Assembly: GCA_019614645.1 (NCBI GenBank)
Contig: JABWDB010000005.1
Span: 17,845,001 to 17,909,000, forward strand
Source: Stratiolaelaps scimitus
Lineage: Eukaryota > Arthropoda > Arachnida > Mesostigmata > Laelapidae
DNA: 64,000 nucleotides
Direction of reading: 5' to 3'
Below the pieces are notes generated by a model that was not told the DNA's origin, did not search any database, and was given only the letters and a program-made list of their open reading frames with translations. The position numbers and the translations under genes were made by a program. Positions within the stretch are counted from its first letter, which is position 1, and each line of letters begins with the position of its first letter. Below are positions 50,101-60,439 of this stretch, piece by piece.

Positions 50101-52750
50101 CTCGAACAGGTTTGTAGTCGGCTGAAGCAGCAACTGTTTCTGGTTGGATTGACTTATGTATTCTACTACGTCTATCTGTGGATGCTCGTAATACGGTATT
50201 CTGCTTATGATGCGTCCATTATTATTATTACCTTTTCCTCTGGTGTGCTTCTGAGCGATCTCTATCATAATGACCAGGCCTATTTCCGCTTCGTCTATAG
50301 GTGGTTCAAACGCGGCACTTCCTTCAGACCCGAGTTGATAAGCTCTCCCAAGAAAACAAGCAGCTTCAAAATCAAGTCGATGACCTGGCAGTGGAAAACA
50401 CTGACTTCGAAGAACGATACAAGAAGCAGGTGTCGATCAACTCAAGTGAACAGGTCGGTGTAGCCTAATGGAGTGGTCTGTAAATTTCGAAACTGATGAA
50501 TTCGTCTTTTCAGATGAACTTACCAAAGTCTTCCTGCCTGATGCAAGAAAACAACTGACTCTAAATAAAAGTGTAGATCTATTCACATATCCATAAAGAA
50601 TAAACCGATAAACCCTATTTTTTTAATCGAGAACTTAAGCATTGTAAAATTGCAGTTCCGGAAATAAACCGCAAATGTTATGTTATATATATATAATATC
50701 CGTATCGTAGTGATGTGGTGCTACCGGGATACGTGAGCCAAAACAGGGTCATCAACAATATCTTCCTCTTTCCAAAGATGCTCAAATCTTGGAACAATGG
50801 AGATACTATGTATGAGCACATGTATGATCTTGAACAATGGAGATACTATGTATGAGCACATGCATTAGAAATGTGCCTAAATTGCATTTCGGAGAAACGG
50901 ACTATGTAGTCCGCTTACTGATACTCTGAGTGATGACCCATGATACCCTCACGTGAACCATGACGAACTCAGCCTTACTCTCTGTCACCAACTGCATCTG
51001 TTCCGTTTTATATTCAGCCAGGCGTTGCAACCTTCTCATTGATACATCTGCGAGATCAATAGCGAGCTTTGAATGTTGAACTATTATTAGTCCGTTAGTA
51101 GCAGCAGTATGTGTGAGTAGTGAGAAAAATGTGTGTTCACCAACTTTGTAGGAGTGTCGAGAAGAATCAGCGAACAAGATCGTGAAATTGGAAGCGCAAG
51201 TTGAAACTCTGGAGTCGCGGCTACAACAGCTCCGCTTCGAGCGGCAGGTCGAAGAGGATAGCCGAGTGAATTCCGTCCTCAATTCGTTCGAGACTCGCAC
51301 CAACCAACTGGAGCTCAAACTCGAAACGGAGAAGTTGGACAAGCATAAGTTACAGGTAAGAAACAAAGGGATAGACGACTCCTTTTTGCAATCAATGTAC
51401 TCAATCGTCTTGTGGTGCAATGTATTGTAAACTTAAACACCGTGAATAATTGGCTCTGAATGCCTCTCTCTCTCTCTCTATATATATAGGCCTATTAATA
51501 TCGTATATAAATACATTATTATATTTGTTCCTCTCTTGCCTGCGTCTTTGCCAATTTAGGCGCAGTATAACCGATTGTCAGATCAGATGGAGACTGCCCG
51601 GCGGGAGCTCGATGCCGCCCAGAAGAGGGAGGCTAGCCTACAAATTACAACGACAAATCAACAACGGTAATCATTCGAACTTACATAGGAAGGGTAAAGC
51701 GATGTCTTCGAAAGTGTTTACATCTCAATGTTCGCTACTTGTGTTGAATAGCGTTATTGCTTATTAATTTGTGAGCTCATCAATGCACTTGCTTAACTCA
51801 GCTCTTTGGTAAACTGCACAGCCATTTGGCGGATGGTGATTTCAGCAATGACATAACGGTGGTCGTGATGTGTTTTCTAGGTGTCTATTGGACATGCGCC
51901 GCGAGTTGGCGGAGGCGCGCGATCGGAATTGCCAAATGCGAATGGAGCGACAAACTCTGGTAACTGTAACTTTGTGACACAGCGTAGGAAAGTGGATACA
52001 CTTTCAACAGTGGCAAGAATCTGTCTACAAGTGAAGAATTGCTATCTTTTTTTCGAAAAAGTCACCAGTCATATTTGAGTCCCGTGGCAGTCAAGTACCT
52101 GTCAGGGAACATTTTGTTTTATTGACGCACGTTGTGTATGTATGCTTGGCGGTTTGGCTCGAACCAAGTTAATGTACTAACTATACTTCTTTCTGCTAAT
52201 GAATTAATGAGCAGGATTCTCAGCTGGAGGAGCTAATTGAAGAGGTGCGGCATCTTCAGACATGCCTTCGGGTGGCCAACCAAAGGATTCGGGATCTTGA
52301 GATTGCTCTTGAAACCACTGACCCGATCCAGATCGAGAATATCATGTGAGTCGCACATGTCCTGTTTTCCTTTCTGCATACAGCATCCCATCTACAAAAT
52401 GGCCACCGATATACAATGACATAAGGGAATACAAAATTTTGATTTATTAACGGAAGTGCAGTTTTTTTACAACGCTTAGGTTCTCGACGGTAATATGTCG
52501 AGGAACTCGAACCTGCGGCCTCTGGTTTGTTTTACAACTAGAGACTTAGCCGTCCAAGCCACTGCGCTCACTCTAATTAGAGATTCTCTCCAATATTTAT
52601 TCCTTTCCTTTTACGAGCTAGTTATCCACCCTCTTCGTGAGGTATTCTCTTATTCCCATTTCCTGCTGTTCCAGGGAAAGCATCATCGAGGATTCGAACA
52701 GCGATGACTACGAGGACGCAGATGGTGGTGACCCGCAGGGTCCCTCGTGA
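47043..52750 (+). CDS. Myo18: Unconventional myosin XVIII, coiled-coil tail (13 exons to the stop)
   Basis: Thirteen exons (47043-47122, 47218-47290, 47824-47973, 48447-48635, 49180-49308, 49624-49763, 50004-50109, 50301-50453, 51152-51355, 51560-51666, 51881-51959, 52215-52345, 52675-52750) join without a frame break into about 538 residues of heptad coiled coil plus an acidic end. Diagnostic segments, with spacing identical to remembered vertebrate MYO18A: EALERKQSRLESDLNDAH (EKKQRRFDSELSQAH), EKRLKRCLYRTLVLLRDA (EKRLRKDLKRTKALLADA), VTIEHMRATQPTRTQISKLR (MLDHLKNSAPSKREIAQLK) and the end RIRDLEIALETTD (RIGDLQAAIED). The tail dimerises the protein; myosin XVIII is an actin- and Golgi/sarcomere-associated scaffold with little or no motor activity (known). 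In Drosophila it is Mhcl. Roughly 40-50 residues of the vertebrate coil between exons 50301 and 51152 have no counterpart here. A short 3' UTR follows. Confidence 0.82.
47218..47290 (+). CDS. Myo18: Myo18 tail exon
   Basis: The acceptor is ATATATTTCCAG; it encodes LESDLNDAHYSLSRERAQM and LQLQE, ending phase 0 at GTGAGC. The heptads are regular. Confidence 0.82.
47379..47433 (+). repeat. G-rich imperfect minisatellite in a myosin intron
   Basis: Repeated GGGAAA/GGCGGG/CCGGGAAA units give five G-runs of three or more on the sense strand within about 55 bp. This could fold as a G-quadruplex in the pre-mRNA or DNA (inference). Confidence 0.6.
47824..47973 (+). CDS. Myo18: Myo18 tail exon
   Basis: Fifty codons in phase 0 after ATCAATGCTAG: ELHQMRQERNDAQQRLEAS, VRKEKLAHRLQREL, GAHEDTAAIE. 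The donor is GTTCGA, a weak match that resembles other GTTCG donors in the window. Confidence 0.82.
48447..48635 (+). CDS. Myo18: Myo18 tail exon
   Basis: Sixty-three codons, phase 0 to 0: VGILKRHQTQLEEVVNSQKE, then LQMIREQNKHLEEQLQKQ, ending DRELEQ at GTAAAG. It corresponds to the [21 protein letters not shown] part of MYO18A. Confidence 0.85.
49180..49308 (+). CDS. Myo18: Myo18 tail exon
   Basis: Forty-three codons, phase 0 to 0, after CCTAATTAG: LRTAAHNEVAHYQKLLKECQ, then LLRKNSELQDNRQELMEK, to GTCAGA. Confidence 0.85.
49624..49763 (+). CDS. Myo18: Myo18 tail exon (diagnostic RTxxLLxDA segment)
   Basis: It encodes VHEVGDQAATEKRLKRCLYR and TLVLLRDARVTIEHMRATQP, then TRTQIS, ending phase 2 at a GTTCGT donor (49764). 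The join to the next exon restores ISKLRQK, matching IAQLKNQ of MYO18A at exactly the expected spacing. That supports the use of this unusual donor. Confidence 0.85.
50004..50109 (+). CDS. Myo18: Myo18 tail exon
   Basis: It encodes LRQKAEEADQLKEIAERAKE and SAVAQGEQLEQALEQ; the incoming phase is 2 and it leaves phase 0 at GTTTGT. Confidence 0.83.
50301..50453 (+). CDS. Myo18: Myo18 tail exon
   Basis: Fifty-one codons: VVQTRHFLQTRVDKLSQENK, QLQNQVDDLAVENTDFEERY, ending KQVSINSSEQ at GTCGGT. The LSQENKQLQNQ string aligns with LQREKNEIQNR of MYO18A. A shorter version could end at 50429 (CAG before GTGTCG). Confidence 0.83.
50514..50569 (+). CDS. Myo18: Alternative terminal exon of the myosin tail with its own poly(A) signal
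   Basis: Only 60 bp after the preceding exon, a strong acceptor (ATTCGTCTTTTCAG) opens, in the correct phase 0, 14 codons (MNLPKSSCLMQENN) and a TGA at 50556-50558. AATAAA follows at 50564-50569, and another lies near 50599. If used, it would truncate the tail by about 200 residues. No family match is known for the short peptide. It is inferred from splice signals only. Confidence 0.4.
50786..50866. repeat. Tandem duplication, two units of about 41 bp
   Basis: ATCTTG(G)AACAATGGAGATACT and the following TATGAGCACATG string occur twice in a row, nearly identical. It lies in a myosin intron and looks recent. Confidence 0.9.
51152..51355 (+). CDS. Myo18: Myo18 tail exon
   Basis: Sixty-eight codons after CAACTTTGTAG: ECREESANKIVKLEAQVETL, RFERQVEEDSRVNSVLNSFE, ending KLDKHKLQ at GTAAGA. 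It matches the RQEAKIRELETRLEFERTQ part of MYO18A. Confidence 0.85.
51560..51666 (+). CDS. Myo18: Myo18 tail exon
   Basis: It encodes AQYNRLSDQMETARRELDAA, then QKREASLQITTTNQQ, leaving phase 2 at GTAATC. Confidence 0.83.
51881..51959 (+). CDS. Myo18: Myo18 tail exon
   Basis: After TGTTTTCTAG, incoming phase 2, it encodes CLLDMRRELAEARDRNCQMR and MERQTL, ending phase 0 at GTAACT. Confidence 0.83.
52215..52345 (+). CDS. Myo18: Myo18 tail exon
   Basis: It encodes DSQLEELIEEVRHLQTCLRV, ANQRIRDLEIALETTDPIQI and ENI, leaving phase 2 at GTGAGT. The RIRDLEIALE string aligns with RIGDLQAAIE near the end of the MYO18A coil. Confidence 0.85.
52470..52580 (-). repeat. tRNA-like SINE on the minus strand in the last myosin intron
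   Basis: On the minus strand GTGGCTTGGACGGCTAAG reads as a Pol III A box. Then GTTGTAAAAC sits where an anticodon loop would be, and GCAGGTTCGAGTTCC is a near-perfect B box. The T-stem is imperfect and an A-run follows downstream, so I read it as a tRNA-derived SINE rather than a tRNA gene. Confidence 0.45.
52675..52750 (+). CDS. Myo18: Myo18 last exon
   Basis: After CCTGCTGTTCCAG the frame reads ESIIEDSNSDDYEDADGGD and PQGPS, then TGA at 52748-52750. The acidic, non-coiled tip is normal for the family but much shorter than in vertebrates. Confidence 0.83.
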
Positions 52751-52784
52751 GCCTTATTATCCGTTCCGCTGCCAGACCCCTATA

Positions 52785-52790
52785 AATAAA
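52785..52790 (+). terminator. Myo18: Poly(A) signal of the myosin XVIII gene
   Basis: AATAAA lies 35 nt after the stop, implying a very short 3' UTR; another AATAAA near 53137 offers a longer one. Confidence 0.6.
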
Positions 52791-55400
52791 GCAATCTCAA
52801 TTCTCCGCACGTGACCAGTAAGCACTGCTGCCCGGTCAGTCAACCAGTCCCGATTATGCCCTGATCGATGGCAAGGTCCGGCCCGCTACCCTTGCATTAT
52901 CCCTGTTCCCCTCCCCGTGTAGAACATCTCACCTTGCGTCGATACCCGCAGCTACTAAACAAACAGCAACAAACATCATGGAAGACGACATGACGGTACA
53001 GCTGCAGAGTCTCCTCTTTTCACCATACAACCCCTGTGCAGCCTCCGTCTGCTGTTGTATCCGATCAAATCCGATTCCCTGTCCCTGCGCATGTATCAAT
53101 TGCTGCCCCTCTATATTTCGTTTTTTTTTTGTATGAAATAAATCATTTATCTTCTACTATGTCAACCGTGTGGTCATTATTAGTATTATATAGTATATAT
53201 ATGTTTGTAGGATGCATTCTTTTATACTGAAAGTGGCGTTACTTGAGTCACGCCTTGGAGCTATTAATTTCATATGCCTTAAAACTATATGTGTCCTGCG
53301 AGATTCAAGCGAAACCGAAGACCGTATGGTTCCTGGTGATCAGAGCTACTCCACACATAATCCCGCTTAACAACAAGCTGTATCTGGTGCGGCTGATCGC
53401 AACGCTGTCAAGCAGGTATTTGCGATTTGTCCACTGAATTACTTCACTGGACCCAGATGATAGTTCTTTGCTATCTCCTTTGACAACTTGCTATCCAAGC
53501 TGATGAATCTCTCTCTCAGCCGTTTTTTTTTCATTAGAAACGGATCTCAGTGTGGTCAATCGTCTAGTCCTGTGATTTCATCTGCGCCTGTTTAGATTAA
53601 TAAACTCTGACATAAAGAAATACGTTTACTTCCTTCACGCTCGGATCCTAGGATCTGACTTCGTTGACCACTCGAAGCGAAGTGGCCGTTCTTTCATGAG
53701 ACTGAAGTATCAGATATTCCTGTCATAGGTATCCGATGTCACGATGCTGCGAAATTAGGAATTACGCGAATTGATAATGTGTCATTAATGATATTCATAA
53801 TTAACTTGATCAAATTAACGCAATCATACACAACCGTTTAGATCGATCAGAGCTTTGGACTAATACAAAACAAGTAATGAAGTGAAACACAAAATTATCA
53901 AACAACGTTGGTGGGGCCGTGATTCGTCATTAATGCCTGCTAGTCTTTTTGGAAATTCTGCATTGAAATTCGTTCCGATTACAGATACCACTAAACAAAT
54001 GTATCGATGTATCCTTTAACGTATAATATAATAATACTATAATTTACATTAAATTGAATTCTAACAAGATGATGTCCACCGGCACCGGAAATCGTGATTC
54101 ACAAGCGTGCTGATTGTGGTTTCAGCATTAAACATTGTCGCAGGAGTGACGGTTCCTATCGAAAAATCGAGATTTTAAGAAGCAACGTATTGCAGCTGCT
54201 GCTCCAAAGACCATCGTACCGAGCGCCGAAGATATTCATAATCTCGAGTCTTACTGTTGATAATTTTTTCATAGTTTAGGCCAGCTGAGAAACCTATTTA
54301 GCTTCCTCTGCCCACAACTCTGTCTTCTCGTCATGACACCGTTGAATCTTGAGGTTTGAATGTTTCTGGACGGTTTCATCCCATATATTGGTTGAAGCCA
54401 ATAGCCTTAATCATACTGTCATAGGTTGTGGTAATTGGGCAACGCAGTTGAGTGCGGAAACCACAGGCTAGATAAGCAGGTCATGTTTCCAGGAACGTGT
54501 TCAGCACATACTTTCATGAAGCGGTCGCGTGTATTGATGGTACCAGAGAAAATGACTGCATTCACTGACTTAAATCCTATGTTTAGGTTTGAGAACAAAA
54601 TATAATTCGGTAGAATTGTCTCGGATCGTCCACGCGACCTGTGCTTCAATGTCTGACCTGTATGAATCCAAAGAATAATGGTTGGAAAATTTGGTTATAT
54701 AGCTATGAGTTATATTAAATTGTTTGTTTTCCAGCGATTAGGAACGTTCTTCAACAAGAAGCAATTACACCACCCGCCTATATCTCTGTATACATATGAT
54801 TAGTGGAGTGGAAAGGGGTGAACTGGAGTTAATGTTGTGAACTGGCTTAAAACCAAAACGCCAGTTGCTGTTACAACTATTCTCCCATTTGATAAAAAAA
54901 AAATAGATATCTAGCGTAATTTACTTGCTGTTTAAACTGTATTTCGAGCTGACCCTCAGCTGCTCCCCTATGTGACAGGCCTCAGCTCTTAACCTTATAG
55001 TCCTTATTACTATGAGGACCTGTCAGGGCCACCTTTGCTTATTCTCTTCCTTACTCGCACCTGGTAAGAATCTTCATTACTTGCTGTTTACGCTCAGAAC
55101 GAGGTTCTTATTTTGACAATGACCATTGAATATGCGACAATATCCAACTCGCAATGCAATGTCGAATTTGCAAGTCAACAACTTAATTCTAATTCCGAAT
55201 TTAATTCACTAATTTTCTCGATATCCTAATACTACACGTCTTGTGATGATGATAATAATAATGATAATACCAATAATAATGGTGTCTTTACACCAATACT
55301 CATTTCGTCAAGATTTCATCTCCACGACGACCGGCCGGTGATTCCTAGTCTACTGCTCTCTTCACGCGCGCGTTTGAAGCCACTGTGCGGAGCTTCGCTC
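52791..55400. other. Intergenic, no gene recognised
   Basis: AT-rich sequence with only short frames. An AT-rich triplet stretch (ATAATAATG) lies at 55247-55280. GC content rises from about 55.3 kb toward the HIP1 leader. Confidence 0.5.
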
Positions 55401-57505
55401 TGTCCCCGTCCGCAACTGGCCACCACAGCGAGCTGTGGTGCCCTGTGAATGAATAATGACAGCTACAAGCAGTCAACCAGCGACGACGGCAGATGCAGCA
55501 GAGCGCCCTGAGAGAGCTGACTCACTCGTTGTTAACTGGGTAGTTGTCGTCTTACCGCTCCTTCTTGGCGGCTCCGGTGGCAGCCAGCGCCATTAATGAT
55601 CATTGTATTATCGTAGTGGTAGTCGTAGTAGTAGTAGTACAGTAGATAGTTGTACGAGCCGGCGAAGTCACAATCCACCAAGCAACTTTGTTGTGGCCGC
55701 TCAGCCACGCAGCACAACCGTCTCGCACAGACTGGCGAGAAGAACTGGTCGCTCCGGCCAAGAACGAACGATTCCACACGAAGATGAGCAGCCAACTATC
55801 GAACAGCCTTCGCTGTCTGCTGTCTCCGGAGCTGTTATGATCCGCTACCGCTGTGTTCCGCCGAGAGTCGAACGAGACTAAGTCGTCACAACGGAGCCGA
55901 GTCGAGCGACCCTCTGTCGTTCGTTTTCCTCTGAGACGCCTCCCTTGTGCCGCCTTCGCCAGCGGTTGCGGCGGCAGCGGCGGTAAGAACCGTGTACAAC
56001 AAACACCTCGAATTGCGTCGGCAGCTGCAGTGGCAACACCGAAACGGTGGCAGGTAACCACGAGACGACAGACGAACAGAGAACGGCTGCGGAGCGGTCA
56101 CAACAACAACAGGAGGAACAGCAGCAGCAGCAGCCGTAACAGCACAAGTGAAGTGGAAGTGAATCTGAGCAAGTGGACTGCTGTGAAGGTAGGAACGTTA
56201 TCCGGTACTTGTGTCGGCAGTGGCCAGCTGAACAGGAGAAGAAAAAGCATCTGTGGCACAGAATTAAGGGATGTATAGATAGAAATAGATGGGTAGCTAT
56301 AGTGAGTGCAAGTCGAAGGAGAACTACAGCGACAACAGCAACTGCCACTACGACTATAAATATCACTGTTTCATGTATCGGCAGGAGTGGAGGTTGCCGG
56401 TGTGCGAGAGCTGAACGTCAAAATGGACGCTATCGAGATTATTTGCAGCAGGCGACATAAGGACCGAAGCCGCTAACTGAGCAAAATACCAGCAACGGAG
56501 GACCGTATAGAATGAGCAGGCGATACTCGTCTAGTTCGACAACACTGTCCGACGGTCTGGTGGATATGCGAAGTAGATCATTTGTTCCTAAGAGAGAACC
56601 GCGGAGCACTCAGAACTCAGCCCCAAACTGAAAACCTGATCAGTACGAGATCTCTGTTCAGGGCTGATCTGTTCAGGGATCTGACTTAAAGCGACATCCG
56701 TGAATCACCGGAACTCTGGACGACAGGCTGCAATTTAAGCAAAATCAACTCAAGTCGGGTGTGCTTAAACCCGCTAATTTGTTGCGTTTCATCCGCGCTC
56801 GATCGAGCTCCGAGCTAAGTTGAACAACGAATTTTACAACGAGAAAGAGCACCGTGTCACCCTCTGACCGGTAGCGAAAGGGTTCTGACAGCTTGTACAC
56901 GCGCCTGATGTTTGCGCGTCAACTTCGAGAGAAGACGTGAAAGCTGGCTGTAGTAGCATTGAGAGTGTGGCTCTTACCCTCTGCCTCTCTCAGACCCTCC
57001 CTAAGTATCTGCCGACTTCGTGGAAACAGCACAGCTACAGATATGTCGGACACGCTCGATCAGTGCGGTTATGATAATCTCGAAAATTAACAGTACATAC
57101 TGTTCTGTGGTGTCAGTCGGTGTATAGCTGGCTGTTGTACGGATGTGTGCCGGAGTATTCAGTGTACAGTGGGGCGCGTCTGTCTCACACAGCGTAGCAA
57201 CAGGAAGACAAAAGCAGTGGAAAAACGGCCTGCGCGAACGTTAGACTCGATTTCGAATTTCAAATCAAGCTGCCTTACGTATTCGTCAGCTAAACGCCAA
57301 CTTCGCTGGGGTATCGCATGCCCGCCTCGGTGGTACCGTAGATAAACATATCGATCAGAATCAGAGCTTCGCCACAACAATCGACAGACAGCAGAAGATA
57401 GTCACACGCAGACACGGACAGAAGGGATCCGAATTCTGTCGGATAAGAACAGGCCGTCAGACGGCTGCCACTGAGACTGAGCCGAAGTGTGCGAACTTAT
57501 GCAGG
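55401..57505 (+). promoter_or_regulatory. GC-rich leader / presumed promoter and 5' UTR of the HIP1 homologue
   Basis: This is GC- and CpG-rich sequence with many CGA/ACG motifs, CAG runs (56120-56135) and overlapping short frames on both strands that look like composition artefacts. A TCAGTC initiator-like motif lies at 57113-57118, about 390 nt before the ATG. No TATA box is obvious, which suits a broadly expressed gene. The exact start site cannot be fixed. Confidence 0.35.
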
Positions 57506-57612
57506 ATGGCTACGCTGCCGAAAAGTCTCGTACAGCGGAGAACCAACTCGCTGGACTCAGAACGAGAAAGTTTCGAGAAGGGTCAGGCAGTCAGTATACA
57601 GAAGGCCATTAA
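57499..57612 (+). promoter_or_regulatory. Overlapping upstream ORF on the HIP1 mRNA
   Basis: An ATG at 57499, seven bases before the HIP1 start and in another frame, opens 37 codons that end at TAA 57610-57612 inside the coding exon. Its context (CTTATGC) is weak, whereas the HIP1 ATG (AGGATGG) is strong. Leaky scanning would let most ribosomes reach the main start. Confidence 0.5.
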
Positions 57613-57680
57613 TACGGTGGAAGGATCTGTGAAAGAAAAGCACGTGCGATTCATATTGATTGGAACACATCATGAACGGG
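57506..57680 (+). CDS. Hip1: Huntingtin-interacting protein 1 homologue, first coding exon (ANTH domain start)
   Basis: This encodes 58 residues plus one base: MATLPKSLVQRRTNSLDSER, then ESFEKGQAVSIQKAINTVEG, then VKEKHVRFILIGTHHERG. The strings F-[DE]-K-x-Q-A-x-S-I-x-K-A-I-N-T and V-K-E-K-H-x-R-x-x-I-[LI]-G-T-H-H-E-[KR]-G are characteristic of the ANTH domain of HIP1/HIP1R/Sla2, which binds phosphoinositides. The full protein links clathrin coats to actin through a coiled coil and a talin-like I/LWEQ domain (known). The donor GTGAGC at 57681 leaves phase 1 after the first base of Gly, the conserved position before FTFW. I did not find the second coding exon in the remaining 6.3 kb, so the gene continues outside the window. 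Confidence 0.85.
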
Positions 57681-57819
57681 GTGAGCATTGTTTTAGCTAG
57701 GGATGCTCGACGAAGCGAGTATATATATGTATATATATATATATATTATTGTTATTAGAAATTTATACACTCAGTATGAGTATGCGTATATATACACAGT
57801 ATTAGGTTATTACGTATAT

Positions 57820-57985
57820 TTGGCGTGTATCGGAGGAGACGGACGTAGGTGCACGCAGGGGTTCAATCCCCACCGGCGCACATTTCCATTTAAAGGGGTT
57901 GTCCGTCTTATGAAGCCGTATGCCGAAAGCTGTACGGTAGACGTTAAATGTTGGCTGTGGGCCAGCGCGGTAATTTAATTCACTT
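57820..57985 (+). repeat. SINE-like repeat copy 3 (most complete)
   Basis: GGAGGAGACGGACGTAGGTG is followed by GGGGTTCAATCCCC (B box), CCGTCTTATGAAGCCGTATG, and then GACGTTAAATGTTGGCTGTG and GGTAATTTA. It ends near a T/A-rich tail (CACTTTTACTTTACTTTTTA). It matches copies at 1-130, 33690-33747 and 60440-60560 in order. Pol III boxes mark a tRNA-derived head. Confidence 0.6.
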
Positions 57986-59488
57986 TTACTTTACTTTTTA
58001 CGTATATTTGACGTTTGGCGAATGTTGGCATTGAGTCCATCCGACGCGGTGTTAGATGTAAGTGTGAAAACTAACTAACTAAGATCTGAATGTGGTGACC
58101 ATGAGTCAGACAACCGCGAGACAATGGGTGATAATTGCATACGATGCAATCGACAAAGGATGGACTAGATGCTCAGTAATCACCGGCACATTGGATGGAT
58201 CTATTTGAACACGAAAAATTATTTATCCCTTTATTTCTTTACTTGAAAATGTACAGTGTTATGAATGTATACATTACATAAGGTCGTTTAATGTGTACGT
58301 ATGAATGTCTTCATGTATACGCTCGTTAATTTATTTGAATTAAATAAAAAAAATATTGATTATTTATTTATTTGTTTATGAAAATCGTCCACGGTGCGTT
58401 AGTCTGCTCGATAAGAAACTACCGGCAGTTGGCGTTTCAGTGCGTTACCTATCAAAGAAAGTCCGCCCACATAAACCAACGTCCCAGTCAACACAACCAC
58501 ATTCGCTTGCGCACCAGATCCTACCCACGCATACACACACACAGATTTGTTTGCAAAAAGACTTTACGAAAAATCTCTTCTAAGCAGCAGATGCCGCTGG
58601 GTTCATGTTGGAGACGAGCCGGATCTCTCCGATGTACCGTATACAGCCGTTCTTTTTAAGTGGTGTAGCTTTTCATTTGAATTCACTTGTCCACTTTCTT
58701 GGTATAACATCTTAGAATTTGTTCTAATAAACTATTTATTACGATAATTCCCTCTTGAGATATCAGGCTGAGAATGATACGGTGGTACCTTGCACGGTTT
58801 CGCGGGAAACGTCCGCTAGAGGCGATATTGATCGAGCACGATTGCTGTCTGTCCAACCTATATATGCACACTTTCGTAGTTTGTTAAGGGAATCGATATA
58901 ATCAATACACACAAACAAGCAGAGTCCTTGTACAGATAACACCTATAATTCGACGTGCCAACATTGCTCCATTGGAAACCCCGACCACTTGGGAAGGAGG
59001 AGTCTAGCCATTATATATAAAATAAACATATATAAAACAAATATTGTATCATCAATAGACAAGTTTATTGGTCATCAGCAATATATGTACTGAGCAACTG
59101 GAATGAGGGCAGACTAGACTTATCTGCTTGTTGATACGCTCCTCCAATGCAAAGGTGTTTGTCTTGTTCTATAATATGTCCACTATTAGTATTATAATGC
59201 TTTATTATCGCTATCTTGAGTAATTAATATGAGTTTCAATGTAAGAAGAGCACACCAACCTCAGAGAACATTTACTGCAGCGCCTATGAACTACGTGTTC
59301 TGGTGCTTGTGCTGGCAATACCAATAAATACCGGTCGGCATTCACGGTCAAGTGATCTCTCACAAGTGTATTCATCTATTTGTGAGCCCTGTTCCGAGTG
59401 CGCAAACGTGATTTTCAAGATCTCACGCATCGACTTCCATGGAAGTGGTATTATCGATCCAACATCGTTCTGCCATCCACCCACGCTT

Positions 59489-59650
59489 TTAAACACACGC
59501 ACACATAGAGAATGGATGGCCGGATGGCCACGTCAGATCCGGCGCCGTCAAGCACAGCGCCTGCTCCTGTTTACCACGATGCCTCAGCATCGAGAGACGT
59601 ATCAGACGACCGTCGGTGTTCTCAGAGTTGGCCGAAGGATTCGAAGATAG
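59489..59650 (-). CDS. Candidate second exon of a minus-strand secreted-protein gene
   Basis: On the minus strand a pyrimidine-rich acceptor (TAATCTGACAG) opens LSSNPSANSENTDGRLIRLS, then MLRHRGKQEQALCLTAP and HPFSMCACV-stop, 53 residues. It is open in phase 0, matching the donor of the candidate first exon at 62295. RHRGK has the look of a basic cleavage site. The family is not recognised. The 2.6-kb separation and a weak donor keep the link speculative. Confidence 0.22.
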   Translation of the reverse strand, partial: LSSNPSANSENTDGRLIRLSMLRHRGKQEQALCLTAPDLTWPSGHPFSMCACV

Positions 59651-60439
59651 CTGTCAGATTACATTTAGCAGCGACGGCAGGAGAATAAACTAACGAGACT
59701 AAATAATAGACATCACTCAATGCTACAGCAATATGATTAATGCACTTCGGCTTTATGTTACTGAACTACGGGGAAAAAGAGGTTTTTTTTGGTTGTACAC
59801 GAAATGCGGAAAGTTGAATAAATCAACCAGACTTGGGGAATGGAGCTCTTTTATTTAGCCATCGGCTTACGTTCAGTCCATCTAATTTGAACCATTATAT
59901 TTGATGACGGGTGGCTATAATGCACTGCTAATGGACTGACCTCTTCGCTCGGGATCGTTGGAGAAAGCTCAAGGGAGTACGACCGTCCGTGCTGAAGGTC
60001 GTACTGAAATATATGCGAAGATTATAAATAACTATATAAAGCATATATTTATACCACTAAAGAATTCTTCAATGCGAGTAAATCTCATCATCTCTCATCG
60101 GAGACGTAGATTAATTCATAACATAAAATGTTTAGCATGTGTATATATATATATATGGTTCAAGTATAATGATTTAGTAATACGCTAATTCGACCTTTGC
60201 AATCACTAGTTCATTTTGTCTTCTGCGTCTAACGCTTTTCTGGGTGGGTCTCTGCATTGGCGTCTTTCAACAGTTTTCACGTTGTTCTTGCGCAAAAACT
60301 GGTGCAGAAGTTTTCCGTTCATACTGACGCACTCGGGAAAAATTAACAGTGATGTTCACCCCTGCCCCAATCAATAAGTCGAATCAAATGTACCAGCATG
60401 CGTGTATAAGTCATCTCATCTTATCGAGCCTGATGGCGT

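Noticed and set aside
55600..56366. Overlapping frames on both strands (141-162 codons)
   Set aside because: They are composition-driven, with repeats of Ser/Arg/Thr or Cys, no splice logic, and a position in the HIP1 leader.
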